This document shows, piece by piece, positions 27,761 through 36,248 of a DNA stretch of 38,508 nt. Both the position numbers and the translations under genes were made by a program. Under the pieces are notes generated by a model. That model worked only from the letters and a program-made list of their open reading frames with translations. It was not told the DNA's origin and made no database searches. The stretch's first letter is position 1. Each line of letters opens with the position of its first letter. Location: the NCBI GenBank assembly GCA_902510995.1, contig CABXDL010000011.1:1-38508 (forward strand), read 5' to 3'. This DNA is from an uncultured Candidatus Actinomarina sp. Its GTDB lineage: Bacteria; Actinomycetota; Acidimicrobiia; Actinomarinales; Actinomarinaceae.

Positions 27761-27833
27761 GGCCGCGTAGCTCAGGGGATAGAGCACAGGTTTCCTAAAC
27801 CTGGTGTCGCAGGTTCGAATCCTGCCGTGGCCG
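27761..27833 (+). tRNA. tRNA-Arg (anticodon CCU)
   Basis: GGCCGCGTAGCTCAGGGGATAGAGCACAGGTTTCCTAAACCTGGTGTCGCAGGTTCGAATCCTGCCGTGGCCG folds as a cloverleaf with 7-nt loop TTCCTAA; CCA not encoded. Confidence 0.96.
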
Positions 27834-27839
27834 CTGATC

Positions 27840-28133
27840 TTAAAATTTAAATCCTTCTTTTTTTAATAAGTCTTTCTTCCTCTTCGTTCCTCCATGGCCA
27901 CTGTATCCTCCTACCAAACCATCAGAGCGTATAACTCTATGACATGGAATTTGAGGTACATAAGGATTTTTACCACATGCATTAGCAACAGCTCTCGAGC
28001 TATTTGGTTTTCCTATAGCTATTGCCAATTGTTTATACGTTCTAGTTTGACCATATGGAATTTTGGCTATTTCTTTCCATACTGAAATCTGAAATTCAGT
28101 ACCTTCTAGGTTTTTAGTAAATTTATTCTTCAA
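27840..28133 (-). CDS. MGMT-like O6-alkylguanine-DNA alkyltransferase domain protein (short, single domain)
   Basis: FQISVWKEIAKIPYGQTRTYKQLA..., active-site IPCHRVIRSDGLVGGY. Confidence 0.9.
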   Translation of the reverse strand: MKNKFTKNLEGTEFQISVWKEIAKIPYGQTRTYKQLAIAIGKPNSSRAVANACGKNPYVPQIPCHRVIRSDGLVGGYSGHGGTKRKKDLLKKEGFKF

Positions 28134-29466
28134 TATCTTTAATAAAATTATCCGTTGTTATGTTAGTTAGATTCAATGCTTCTTTATTAAACCTGTTATT
28201 TGCAATAAGTGAGTCTTCATATGCAATGCTTCCTTTTAAAAATGTATATTTTGTAAGTGGACTAATAGAACCAAAAGCAACAAAATCATAATGAGCTGAA
28301 TTAGTTAAGTAATATCCTCTAGCTAATGACTTGTTGGTAAGAAAATTTCTGTATACTTCTATTTCAGTTAATTCCTCACTATCTTCATAACCGTTGTACC
28401 AATCTTCACTATATATAAAGTATGTATTGGTTTGTAGTTCAATAGTTGATAACTCTTCAATGACTGGAACAAAAAATGGATCTTGTAAGATTAATGTATT
28501 ACATTTATTTCTAAGACAAAATAGATGACCCGAACCTCCACCAGTAGAGTGTCCTAGAACTGATATGTTGGAAAAATCTGCAGAATAATTAGAATTTTTT
28601 AGATAAGATATTGTATTTTCGATATCCACTGACATTTCATACATCACATCATATACCTTTGTTGAGTTTTCCGATGATCCAGTATTAAAAATAGTACCAG
28701 ATGGTAATTCAGTAAACATCGCTACTCCAGTGTGGTCTATTGCAATGACAACATAGCCTTGAGACGCAATTGTTATTAATTGATCAGTAGCAAATATTTT
28801 CTCACCCGCCCAACCATGTGTATAGATTAAAACTGGAGATTTATCTGTTAATTTTTCTAAATCGTTTCCAACATCAAAATATGAAAGATTTAAATGACTA
28901 AATAAAAATGTAGGAAGATTTATACCCCAGGTTCTATTTAGATAATTAATTACTGTTACTCCCCATTGACTAGAAGCATTTCTAAAAAGCTGAACTGGCT
29001 TTGTGTCTGAAGAGCTAGGGTAATAAACATCCACTAGCAGTTCCCTAGTTCCAAAAGAATCAAGATTACTGAGCTCATAAAATGCTTTAGGTTGGGCTCT
29101 GCCTTCAACAACAATATGTATTTCTTCATATCCCACAGAATATGATTTGTCTTCTACTGTAAATTTTGGAACTGGTAAAAAATACATAAACAAACCTGAT
29201 GACAAACACAATAAAAAAAGAAGCGAAAATGAGAGAGCTCTCAATATTTTATTTTTAAATCTAAAACCAATTTTATGGTTTATAGCTGAAATAACAATAA
29301 CTATATACAAAGGTATATATTGCCATTTGTAACCAACTATAAGTATCTGGACTAATGCTATTAAGGCCGAAAGTATTAAAGATATTGCATACACTTTTTC
29401 AGAAATAAATTTTTTAAATACTAATTCAAAAACCAATAACAAAATAACAACATCGAAAAAATCCAT
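28123..29466 (-). CDS. Membrane-anchored alpha/beta hydrolase, PAF-acetylhydrolase-like
   Basis: GHSTGGGSGH nucleophile elbow, IYTHGWAGEK, VIAIDHTG; N-terminal TM helices. Confidence 0.8.
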   Translation of the reverse strand: MDFFDVVILLLVFELVFKKFISEKVYAISLILSALIALVQILIVGYKWQYIPLYIVIVISAINHKIGFRFKNKILRALSFSLLFLLCLSSGLFMYFLPVPKFTVEDKSYSVGYEEIHIVVEGRAQPKAFYELSNLDSFGTRELLVDVYYPSSSDTKPVQLFRNASSQWGVTVINYLNRTWGINLPTFLFSHLNLSYFDVGNDLEKLTDKSPVLIYTHGWAGEKIFATDQLITIASQGYVVIAIDHTGVAMFTELPSGTIFNTGSSENSTKVYDVMYEMSVDIENTISYLKNSNYSADFSNISVLGHSTGGGSGHLFCLRNKCNTLILQDPFFVPVIEELSTIELQTNTYFIYSEDWYNGYEDSEELTEIEVYRNFLTNKSLARGYYLTNSAHYDFVAFGSISPLTKYTFLKGSIAYEDSLIANNRFNKEALNLTNITTDNFIKDIEE

Positions 29467-29473
29467 AATTTAA

Positions 29474-31573
29474 TTAAGAAAAAATACCATGCTGTTTTCC
29501 AGAGTTTAAATATTTTTGCGCATAGATACCTGCTAATGATGTACTTTTTAGCTCTAACCAAGTAAACGGATTTGGTATCTCATCTCTTACATATGAAAGA
29601 AATTTAGTGACTGATTCTTTATGACCTTTGCCTTCGTTAAAAATTTTAGACTTGTCTAAAGAGCCTTCTAAATATCTTAAAAGTTGAAAATCTTCAATTA
29701 TATATGAATTACCGTTTCCATGTATTTCAACTCTTTCTTTTGCCAATGCTTGATTAGTTTCAGAAAAATACTGAATTGCTGCATGTGAACCATTTGCAAA
29801 ATTAATATTTAAAAATACTTGATTGTCTAAAGCTTTATTGTTTTCTTTATCAATAGGAGAAGAGGATGAAATACTTTGTGGGAGTGAATCAAACAAATAA
29901 GATGCTAGATCAATAGCATGAATTGCTTCACCAACAATTCTTCCTCCACCTATCTCCTCAACATTTGTCCAGTGATCTTTATCAAGTGGTGGAACACTAA
30001 ATCTAAAATTAATACTGTTTGCTGGTAAATTATTTAATTTTGTTTTAACAAATTCAGTAGCACTTGCAAATCTTCTATTAAAACCAAGAAAGATTTTTGG
30101 ATTGTCTGAATTATATATTGCCTCTTCGATTTCTGTTATAGAGGATGCTTCTATAGCAAGAGGCTTCTCAACATAAACTGCTTTATCAGCTTCGAGAGCT
30201 TTAATTACAAGCTCCGCATGATTGAAATGTTGAGTCAAAATAAATACTGCGTCTATTTCTTCAGCTTCTAAAATTTCAGACTCTGTTTGATATTTATTTT
30301 TAACTTTAAAACTTTTTGCTAAAAGTTCTGAACTTAATCCCCCTGATGAAGCAATACCTAAAATTTGGCACTCTTTCTTTAGCTCTTTTAATACAGGCAA
30401 TATAGTTGTTGAAGTAAAATTTCCAGCTCCTATAAGACCTACTTTTACTTTCCCAACATTAGGATCAGGTTCAAGCTCAACTCTTTCAAACTCAATCTTT
30501 GGATCTGTTTTTACTTCATATCGTAAAAGAATTGATAGAGGTTTTTTGTCTTCGTCAAATTTTTTATATACATTAGGTGAATCACTAAAACCTACTTCCT
30601 CCGTAATCAAATCAGTTAATTGAATTTGGTTTAGTGACAATAGTTTTATAAAAGCTTCAAAATTTCTATTCTCAGTCCACCTAACATATTCAATCGGGTA
30701 ATCCTTTCCAAGTACTTCATATTGTTTATCGTACCTACCAGGACCATATGATTTAGAAACCACTAATTCAAGCTCTTTATAATAGAACTCATTTCTCGAA
30801 ATATTTAAAGGTATATCGCCTACAACTACAATTTTTGCCTTATTTCTTGCAATCTTTGTAGCAACTTCTATTGGCTCATTGCTTGATGAAGCAGCCGTAA
30901 TTATTACTGAATCTACATTTTCTAGCTCTAAACCTTCAACTGATTCGTAAAAATTTTTATTATTTAAATGTCTACTTGAATCTGGATCTATACCAATTAC
31001 TTCAGACCCTTGTGCTTCAGCAAGTCTTGATACTAACTGTCCAACTATCCCTAAACCTATTACTACCACCTTGGAACCCAGTGAGGTTTCAGATAGTCTC
31101 AAACTATGCAGTGCTATACTTCCTATCACTGTGAAAGCAGCTTCTTTCATGCTTGTGTCATCAGGAATACGTGTACATAAATTCTCATTAACTAAAACAT
31201 ACTCTGCATGGTTCCCGTTTGATATAACCTTATCTCCAACATGAAAATCTTTTACTCCTTGTCCTACTTGGACAACTTCTCCACTTGAGCTGTAACCAAG
31301 CTGAATTGGGAGTAAAATCTTTGGGAATACAGCATTCCAAACAGCTCCTGCTCCTTCTTTTTCTAACAACTCTAAACCTTTGGTAATGTTTGAGGAGTCT
31401 TGTAATTTCTCTCCTACTGATCTGTTTGCTGAATCAATAGTTGCAAGCTCAGTTCCAGAAGAGACAACAGAATAATGATTCTTTATTAATACCTCTCCTA
31501 GTCCAGGTTGTGGGATTGGTGTGTCCCATAATATAGGATCAGGATTATTTCTCTCTACAACTAATTGCTTCAT
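29474..31573 (-). CDS. Two-domain oxidoreductase: MDR/zinc-alcohol-dehydrogenase-like + Gfo/Idh/MocA
   Basis: N-half PQPGLGEVLIKNHYSVVSSGTE, VVVIGLGIVGQLVSRLAEAQGSEVIGID; C-half VGLIGAGNFTSTTILPVLK, YVEKPLAI, GFNRRFA. Confidence 0.9.
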   Translation of the reverse strand: MKQLVVERNNPDPILWDTPIPQPGLGEVLIKNHYSVVSSGTELATIDSANRSVGEKLQDSSNITKGLELLEKEGAGAVWNAVFPKILLPIQLGYSSSGEVVQVGQGVKDFHVGDKVISNGNHAEYVLVNENLCTRIPDDTSMKEAAFTVIGSIALHSLRLSETSLGSKVVVIGLGIVGQLVSRLAEAQGSEVIGIDPDSSRHLNNKNFYESVEGLELENVDSVIITAASSSNEPIEVATKIARNKAKIVVVGDIPLNISRNEFYYKELELVVSKSYGPGRYDKQYEVLGKDYPIEYVRWTENRNFEAFIKLLSLNQIQLTDLITEEVGFSDSPNVYKKFDEDKKPLSILLRYEVKTDPKIEFERVELEPDPNVGKVKVGLIGAGNFTSTTILPVLKELKKECQILGIASSGGLSSELLAKSFKVKNKYQTESEILEAEEIDAVFILTQHFNHAELVIKALEADKAVYVEKPLAIEASSITEIEEAIYNSDNPKIFLGFNRRFASATEFVKTKLNNLPANSINFRFSVPPLDKDHWTNVEEIGGGRIVGEAIHAIDLASYLFDSLPQSISSSSPIDKENNKALDNQVFLNINFANGSHAAIQYFSETNQALAKERVEIHGNGNSYIIEDFQLLRYLEGSLDKSKIFNEGKGHKESVTKFLSYVRDEIPNPFTWLELKSTSLAGIYAQKYLNSGKQHGIFS

Positions 31574-31595
31574 TAACTATTCACCATTATTAATG

Positions 31596-31652
31596 ATAAC
31601 TACTTCACTTGTGTAATTAAGTAAGAGGTTAAATTATTAAACTCACTTTCAG
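31596..31652. repeat. 57-bp direct repeat, copy A (upstream of typA)
   Basis: ATAACTACTTCACTTGTGTAATTAAGTAAGAGGTTAAATTATTAAACTCACTTTCAG; 49/57 identical to copy B. Confidence 0.85.
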
Positions 31653-31668
31653 ATATACTTACTTCCTT

Positions 31669-33459
31669 ATGTCAAAAAACAACATTAGAAACATAGCAAT
31701 AATTGCTCATGTTGATCATGGAAAAACAACATTAGTTGATGGATTACTGCAACAAAGCGGAACATTTAGTGACCATCAAGTCTTAGAAGATAGGGTTATG
31801 GATTCTGGAGATTTAGAAAAAGAACGCGGTATAACTATCACTTCAAAAAACACAGCTATAAATTACAAAGATATAAAAATTAATATTGTAGATACGCCCG
31901 GACATGCTGATTTTGGTGGTGAAGTTGAGAGAAGTTTAAATTTAGTTGATGGTGTACTTTTATTGGTAGATTCAAGTGAAGGGCCTCTTCCACAAACTAG
32001 GTTTGTTTTAAAAAAAGCACTTGAGAAGAAACTTCCTGTTGTGCTTGTAATTAATAAAATTGACAAACCTGATGCAAGAGTAGATGAAGTTTTACAAGAG
32101 ACATATGACTTATTTATTGATTTAGATGCTACTGATGACCAGATAGAATTTCCAATAATCTATACGAATGCAAAAGAGGGTATTGCAATTAACAATATTG
32201 GTGACGAATCTTCTAACCTAGACGCATTATTTAATTTAATTATAAACTATTTCAAAGGCCCAGAAACTTCAGATGATGGTACTACTCAATTTTTAATAAC
32301 AAATTTAGCATATGACTCCTATGTAGGGCAGATAGCTATAGGAAGATTAGATAGTGGAATCTTAGATATAAGTAAACAGTACAGTTTGTGTACTGAAGAT
32401 AAAACTATAAATAATTTAAAATTTTCAGCACTCTATACGTTTAAAGGATTAGAGAAAGATAAGGTAAATACATTAGAGTCAGGTGATATTATCGCCGTTG
32501 CTGGAATTGATGATATCAATATTGGAGACACAATTTCAGATAATGATAATCCAGTTCCACTAGATAGAATTAAAATTGATCAACCCACAGTTTCGATATT
32601 TTTTAATGTTAACAATTCTCCATTTGCAGGAAAAGAAGGAAAATATGTAACTTCTAGAAATCTAATAGAGAGATTAGAAAAAGAGGTGCTAAGTAATGTC
32701 TCCATTCAGGTATCAAGAACTGAAAAAACAGATGTCTTTGAAGTAAAAGGAAGAGGTGAGCTTCAAATGGCAGTACTTATAGAAACCATGAGAAGAGAAG
32801 GATATGAATTTATGGTATCTAGGCCTGAAGTAATAACAAAAGAAGTAAATGGCACTATTCATGAACCAGTAGAGAATGTATATATTGACATCCCAGAAGA
32901 ATTTGTTGGTGCAGTTACTAAACAGCTTTCAATCAGAAAAGGTAAGATGACAAGTTTAATAAATAATGGGTTTGGGAGAGCAACATTAGAATTCCAAATA
33001 CCATCTAGAGGTTTAATTGGTTTTAGAAATCAATTTTTAACAGAAACCAGAGGCTCTGGAATAATGAATGCTTTGTTTGATTCATATCAAGAATGGTTCG
33101 GAGATATTCCACAAAGAACCAGTGGGGTTTTGGTAGCAGATAGAGATGGCAAAGTTACTACTTATGCAAGTTTGGCAATGGTAGATAGAGGAGTTTTATT
33201 TGTTACACCAGGAACCATGGTCTACAAGGGAATGATTGTTGGAGAAAGAAATAATGAAGGTGACTTAATAGTAAATATCATAAAAGAAAAAAAACTAACA
33301 AATCACCGTGCATCTGGATCAGATGATACAGTGCCATTAAGACCGGCCCAATTAATGTCTTTAGATCAATGTTTAGAATTTATTAGTGATGATGAGTTTG
33401 TTGAAGTTACTCCAGAATCGATAAGATTACGAAAATCAAACTTAAATGTCAAAACATAA
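31669..33459 (+). CDS. typA: Ribosome-associated GTPase TypA/BipA
   Basis: AHVDHGKTTLVDGLL, ERGITITSKN, VDTPGHADFGGEVER, NKIDKPDAR, PSRGLIGFRNQFLTETRGSG. Confidence 0.97.
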   Translation: MSKNNIRNIAIIAHVDHGKTTLVDGLLQQSGTFSDHQVLEDRVMDSGDLEKERGITITSKNTAINYKDIKINIVDTPGHADFGGEVERSLNLVDGVLLLVDSSEGPLPQTRFVLKKALEKKLPVVLVINKIDKPDARVDEVLQETYDLFIDLDATDDQIEFPIIYTNAKEGIAINNIGDESSNLDALFNLIINYFKGPETSDDGTTQFLITNLAYDSYVGQIAIGRLDSGILDISKQYSLCTEDKTINNLKFSALYTFKGLEKDKVNTLESGDIIAVAGIDDINIGDTISDNDNPVPLDRIKIDQPTVSIFFNVNNSPFAGKEGKYVTSRNLIERLEKEVLSNVSIQVSRTEKTDVFEVKGRGELQMAVLIETMRREGYEFMVSRPEVITKEVNGTIHEPVENVYIDIPEEFVGAVTKQLSIRKGKMTSLINNGFGRATLEFQIPSRGLIGFRNQFLTETRGSGIMNALFDSYQEWFGDIPQRTSGVLVADRDGKVTTYASLAMVDRGVLFVTPGTMVYKGMIVGERNNEGDLIVNIIKEKKLTNHRASGSDDTVPLRPAQLMSLDQCLEFISDDEFVEVTPESIRLRKSNLNVKT

Positions 33460-33501
33460 CAGATTAATTTTTTATTCTAATTAAAAATTCATTATCAATT
33501 T

Positions 33502-33558
33502 ATAACTACTTCACTTCTGTAATTAAGGGGGAGGTTAAATTAAGAAACTTACCTTCAG
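33502..33558. repeat. 57-bp direct repeat, copy B (overlaps birA 3' end)
   Basis: ATAACTACTTCACTTCTGTAATTAAGGGGGAGGTTAAATTAAGAAACTTACCTTCAG; same orientation as copy A. Confidence 0.85.
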
Positions 33559-34162
33559 GTGTTTCTATGATTAAGGACCCATCTATATCTACATCTCTTG
33601 CCCACCCTCTTCCTTCAGGGTATTCAACAAGCTTTCCTAGTGTTGTGAGTTTCTCTTTATATTTTGATAATTCAAATTTATTATTTTCAACAAAATCTAA
33701 GACTAACTTTCCCCATTTCTCAGCATCAGAATTTATTGAATTATTATCTATTTTTTGATCATATAAGGATCCTGCATTAGGAACACTTGGGCTATCCCAA
33801 AAGTAGTTAACTCCAAGACCAACACATACAACACCATCTTGTTCTTCTACTAAAATCCCTCCAATCTTATTTTCTTTTAAATTAATATCATTAGGCCATT
33901 TGAGTTTAAGTTCCTTATTTTCAATAACTTCTAAAAAACAAAATCCAGCAATTAAAGGAATCAGGGTGTTATTTAATTTTTCATTATTTTTTTCAAATAC
34001 TAATGAAACCGCCAAGCTCTGATCTGCATTCTGCCATTCTTTTCTCTCTCTCCCTCTTCCTGAGTTTTGTGAATAACTAAGAACTAAAAGTGGTTCAGAA
34101 TCATAGTTTTCTAGAGCATAATTCTGAGTATTGTCTATAGATTCAAAAAAAATAGTCTTCAT
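33506..34162 (-). CDS. birA: Biotin--[acetyl-CoA-carboxylase] ligase, catalytic-only form (no HTH domain)
   Basis: SQNSGRGRERKEWQNADQSLAVSLVF, LKWPNDINLKENKIGGILVE, VGLGVNYFW. Confidence 0.93.
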   Translation of the reverse strand: MKTIFFESIDNTQNYALENYDSEPLLVLSYSQNSGRGRERKEWQNADQSLAVSLVFEKNNEKLNNTLIPLIAGFCFLEVIENKELKLKWPNDINLKENKIGGILVEEQDGVVCVGLGVNYFWDSPSVPNAGSLYDQKIDNNSINSDAEKWGKLVLDFVENNKFELSKYKEKLTTLGKLVEYPEGRGWARDVDIDGSLIIETPEGKFLNLTSPLITEVK

Positions 34163-34175
34163 CTTGTTACTTCTT

Positions 34176-34187
34176 TACATATATGTA
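34176..34187. promoter_or_regulatory. Perfect 12-bp palindrome TACATATATGTA between divergent birA and accD-like gene
   Basis: Read directly; AT-rich, regulatory role only inferred. Confidence 0.35.
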
Positions 34188-34214
34188 GGTCAAATACTTA
34201 CATTAACAATAAAC

Positions 34215-35723
34215 ATGAAAACAAGAAAGTTGGGCATGTCAGACGAAAATTTAGCAGAAAATAGGGACAAAAAAGCTAAGAAAATACAACACCCTAAAGG
34301 TAAGTTATCTGCCTATGAAAGAATTGACCTTCTTTTGGATGAAGGTTCATTTACAGAAATTGATGAAAATGTTGTTTCAGATGAGAATCCAGATGGAGAA
34401 GCAGTAATCACTGGATCTGGAACAATTCATGGAAGGCCAGTGTATGTATTTTCAGAAGACTTCTCAATTATGGGAGGGAGCCTCGGAGAAATAGTTGCAA
34501 AGAAAATCTTGAGAGTGATGGATTTGGCACTTGATGCAAGGGCACCAATAATCGGAATCAAAGATTCTGGTGGAGCACGTATTCAAGAAGGTATCTCTTC
34601 ATTGTATGGTTATGCACAAATTTTCAAAAAGAATGTAGAAGCTTCAGGAAAGATTCCTCAAATTTCAGTAATAGTTGGACCTTCCGCTGGAGGCGCTGTG
34701 TACAGTCCTGCATTAACTGATTTTATTTTTCAAGTACAAGGGATTGGCCAGTTGTATGTAACAGGTCCGGGTGTTGTGAAAACAGTAACTGGTGAGGATG
34801 TAAGTTACGAAGAACTTGGTGGAGTTGAAGCTCATGGAACAAAATCAGGTGTTAGTCATCAAATCTGTGAAAATGAAGAACAAGCTTTTGAAGAAGTAAG
34901 ATATCTTTTAAGCTTCCTGCCGCAATCAAGTAATCAAAAACCTCCCGTATTTATAACTGAAGATGATAATGAACGCTCAGTTGAAATGTTAGACAGTCTT
35001 ATTCCAGAAAATAGAAACCACCCATACGATATGAATGATGTAATAAATAATATTGTAGATGACGGAGAACAGTATCCTGTTCAATCTAACTACGCTTTAA
35101 ATATTATTACTAGTTTCTCTAGGGTAAGTGGAAATACTATCGGAATAATTGCAAATCAACCTTTAGATTTTGCAGGGGTTTTAGATATTAAAGCCTCTGA
35201 AAAAGCAGCAAGATTTGTTAGGTTTTGTGATGCATTCAACATACCTCTTCTAACCTTGGTTGACGTGCCTGGATTTTTGCCAGGTGTAGAGCAAGAACAT
35301 AGCGGAATAATAAGAAGTGGTGCTAAATTACTTTATGCTTACGCTGAATCAACTGTTCCTAGAGTTTGTGTCGTTGTTAGAAAAGCATACGGTGGAGCAT
35401 ATATTGTTATGGATTCAATGGGACTTGGTGCAGATAAGTTATTTGCATGGCCTAGTGCTGAAATTGCAGTAATGGGTGCTGAAGGTGCTGTTGATATTGT
35501 TAATAGAAGAGATCTTGAAAGTGCTGAAAATAAAGAAGAGCTTAAATCAAAATTAGTAGATGAATATAATGATAAATTCAGCAATCCTGATATAGCTGCA
35601 AAACTTGGTTTAGTAGACAAAATTATAAAACCAAGCGATACTAGAAAAATAGTAGTTGAAGCATTTAAGGAACTGTCAAACAAAACAAACTTAGGAGATA
35701 AACATGGAAACATTCCCCTCTAA
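34215..35723 (+). CDS. Acyl-CoA carboxylase carboxyltransferase (beta) subunit, AccD/PccB-like
   Basis: SGGARIQEGISSLYGYAQIF, GPSAGGAVYSPALTDFIFQV, VDVPGFLPGVEQEHSGIIRSGAKLLYAYAE. ATG at 34215 preferred over the ORF-track start at 34131, which would overlap birA. Confidence 0.94.
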   Translation: MKTRKLGMSDENLAENRDKKAKKIQHPKGKLSAYERIDLLLDEGSFTEIDENVVSDENPDGEAVITGSGTIHGRPVYVFSEDFSIMGGSLGEIVAKKILRVMDLALDARAPIIGIKDSGGARIQEGISSLYGYAQIFKKNVEASGKIPQISVIVGPSAGGAVYSPALTDFIFQVQGIGQLYVTGPGVVKTVTGEDVSYEELGGVEAHGTKSGVSHQICENEEQAFEEVRYLLSFLPQSSNQKPPVFITEDDNERSVEMLDSLIPENRNHPYDMNDVINNIVDDGEQYPVQSNYALNIITSFSRVSGNTIGIIANQPLDFAGVLDIKASEKAARFVRFCDAFNIPLLTLVDVPGFLPGVEQEHSGIIRSGAKLLYAYAESTVPRVCVVVRKAYGGAYIVMDSMGLGADKLFAWPSAEIAVMGAEGAVDIVNRRDLESAENKEELKSKLVDEYNDKFSNPDIAAKLGLVDKIIKPSDTRKIVVEAFKELSNKTNLGDKHGNIPL

Positions 35724-36243
35724 AAATATAGCTATTACTTGGGTTGAAAAAGGTTCACTCGCTCGTAATCTTTTCTTATCATTTGGCTTTGCTATATTAA
35801 CAGCATTGAGTGCTCAAATTAGAATTGAGCTACCTATTACACCAGTTCCTATTACAGCTCAAACTTTTGTAGTAATACTTGCTGGGTTGATACTAGGAAG
35901 CACTTTTGGATCTTTAAGTATGTTGATGTATCTATTTACCGGATTAGCAGGATTGCCATTTTTCTCAGGTAGTGTTGCTGGATTTGCAATATTAAAAAGT
36001 CCAACAATTGGATATATTATTGGTTTCTTTCTTGCAGCACAAATTATTGGGAGGCTATCTCACAATCCTATTGTTGGAATTACTTTAGGAACATTGACAA
36101 TATACATAACTGGAGTAGCTGGACTTATGATGATTTTAAATATTTCAATGATTGATGCTTTTAGTATTGGTGTTATTCCTTTTATGATAGGAGATCTAAT
36201 TAAGGCTGCTTTAGCAGTTTTAATAGCTTATCAAATTAGATAA
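35704..36243 (+). CDS. bioY: Biotin transporter BioY
   Basis: ELPITPVPITAQTFVVILAGLILGSTFGSLSMLMYLFTGLAGLPFFSG; multi-TM; AGGAG ahead of ATG. Confidence 0.93.
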   Translation: METFPSKNIAITWVEKGSLARNLFLSFGFAILTALSAQIRIELPITPVPITAQTFVVILAGLILGSTFGSLSMLMYLFTGLAGLPFFSGSVAGFAILKSPTIGYIIGFFLAAQIIGRLSHNPIVGITLGTLTIYITGVAGLMMILNISMIDAFSIGVIPFMIGDLIKAALAVLIAYQIR

Positions 36244-36248
36244 ATATT

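Noticed and set aside
34131-34214. Extended N-terminus of the carboxyltransferase ORF (MSIDSKKIVFILLLLYIYVGQ...)
   Set aside because: It would overlap the divergent birA start and add a spurious hydrophobic leader; ATG at 34215 (or 34236) fits the family better.
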